Assembly (NCBI GenBank): GCA_031556335.1
Contig: JAVBTE010000201.1
Coordinates: 1-5,967 of the forward strand
DNA from: Limiplasma sp031556335
GTDB lineage: Bacteria > Bacillota > Clostridia > Christensenellales > Aristaeellaceae
Reading direction: 5' to 3'
DNA length: 5,967 nt
Numbering within the stretch: the stretch's first letter is position 1; every line of letters begins with the position of its first letter. Position numbers and translations under genes: made by a program. The notes below the pieces were generated by a model, which was given only the letters and a program-made list of their open reading frames with translations, did no database searches and had not been told where the DNA came from. Below are positions 5,102 through 5,967 of the stretch, piece after piece.

Positions 5102-5967
5102 TTAGTCCGGCACCGCCGTGACAAAATAGATGATGTCGCCAATGGGCCGGATCTTGCCGGAGCTGAGGGCGTTGATCTTCTTTTCGTTCAGGATGACGCT
5201 GGAGGAGCTGCCGCCGTCCAGGTTGTAGGCGGTTTTGGCGTTCAGGCCGGCCATGAGGTTGGCAAACTCCTGCAAGGTCAGCCCTACGGAGCCCGCGTTT
5301 TCCGGGCCCTCGGTGGCCGCCAGCACATAGGTGAGGGGGCCCAGCTGGCCGATGCCCATCCGCTGGGTTTTCAGAAGGGGCGCCTGCCGCTCCAGCACAA
5401 AATTGCTCATGGCCTTGCCGTCCACCACCAGGGCGGGGCCAAAGCAGAAGGACTGGGCAATTTTGCCAGGGAAGGACTGGAAGGCCTCGGCGGTCACGGG
5501 ACGGGAGACGGTGAAATCCCCCCTGTCGTCAATGAGGAGGCCGTCGTATTCCGCGTTGGGTTTGTCCCGCAAAAGCTGGCCCTGGCGGTAGATGATGCCC
5601 GCGTTGTGGTAGACAAAATAGTCCCCGTTAATGGCCAGCACGGCCTTCACCCGGCGGGCCAGCACATCGGCCCGGGCGGTGGCCTGGGAGGGGTAGCGCT
5701 TGCAAAGCTCGGTGCGAAGCTGGCTGGGGTCGGCAATCTGCACAAACACCACCATGATGTCTGTGTCGTAGGCGCGCATGGTTTCGATTTGAATGTTCAG
5801 GGAATCGTCCCGGTAGCCCTTGCCATCCGGCAAGTAGCCCTCCGCCTTGGGCCCGTTGGGGGTTTTTTCCAGGGCCGGCACAGGCGAAAAGGGTCCGCCC
5901 AGCACCACAGGCTCGTAGGTGGGATACACCGCGTCCTCGGCAAAGGCGCCGGGCAGCAGGGCCCCGG
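5102..5967 (-). CDS. Phosphodiester glycosidase (NAGPA) family protein, 5' end outside the window
   Basis: The reading frame stays open to the right edge, so the true start is not visible. The first residues seen, GALLPGAFAEDAVYPTYE, look like the end of an export signal, with cleavage probable after AFA. The mature protein has the two hallmarks of the NAGPA domain: AINGDYFVYHNAG (residues 111-123 of the visible part) and YNLDGGSSSSV (247-257; its Asp codon is 5216-5218). The family is named after the mammalian enzyme that removes N-acetylglucosamine from phosphodiester-linked sugars. Bacterial members are mostly exported and are thought to act on glycan phosphodiesters, but the substrate here is unknown. 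About 287 residues are visible, ending at the TAA at 5102-5104, which fits a complete domain with only the signal peptide start missing. It lies directly upstream of the Lgt-like gene on the same strand, probably in one operon. A GTG at 5929 is a possible internal start but would cut off the signal sequence. Confidence 0.88.
   Translation of the reverse strand, partial: GALLPGAFAEDAVYPTYEPVVLGGPFSPVPALEKTPNGPKAEGYLPDGKGYRDDSLNIQIETMRAYDTDIMVVFVQIADPSQLRTELCKRYPSQATARADVLARRVKAVLAINGDYFVYHNAGIIYRQGQLLRDKPNAEYDGLLIDDRGDFTVSRPVTAEAFQSFPGKIAQSFCFGPALVVDGKAMSNFVLERQAPLLKTQRMGIGQLGPLTYVLAATEGPENAGSVGLTLQEFANLMAGLNAKTAYNLDGGSSSSVILNEKKINALSSGKIRPIGDIIYFVTAVPD

Overview
This window looks like part of the chromosome of a GC-rich, Gram-positive anaerobe of the Clostridia, perhaps a gut Oscillospirales- or Christensenellales-like lineage. 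The evidence is purine-rich Shine-Dalgarno sites of Gram-positive type, the protein families present, and a GC-rich double-hairpin intergenic repeat of a style I associate with such genomes. The taxonomic call is inference. There are no rRNA, tRNA, CRISPR, insertion-sequence or phage features.

Layout. Two genes read rightward: a large membrane transglutaminase-like protein (116-2506) and a secreted CapA/PgsA-type metallophosphatase-fold protein (about 2619-3758). Two genes read leftward and converge on them: a phosphodiester-glycosidase (NAGPA-family) protein that runs off the right edge (5102-5967) and, 39 bases downstream of it, an Lgt-family integral membrane protein (4079-5062). The convergent gap (3759-4078) holds no gene. 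It holds two repeat copies, a tandem 9-base repeat with a hairpin, one good intrinsic terminator for the rightward genes, and a further strong hairpin.

How the genes fit together. All four products are membrane-bound or exported and belong to families tied to the cell envelope: extracellular peptide or protein processing, surface polymer, lipoprotein lipidation fold, and glycan phosphodiester cleavage. No complete known pathway is visible, so a shared process is only suggested.

Most notable points. (1) There are four copies, two in each orientation, of a repeat made of two hairpins joined by a conserved linker. The paired arms differ between copies but remain complementary. One copy reaches into the lgt-like gene and supplies its last codons, and another creates a spurious upstream extension of the transglutaminase gene. 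(2) The Lgt-like protein has lost several residues regarded as essential in E. coli Lgt and carries two extra C-terminal membrane helices, so it is probably a paralog with another job. (3) The CapA-like gene seems to start at TTG, just after a strong hairpin that abuts its ribosome binding site.
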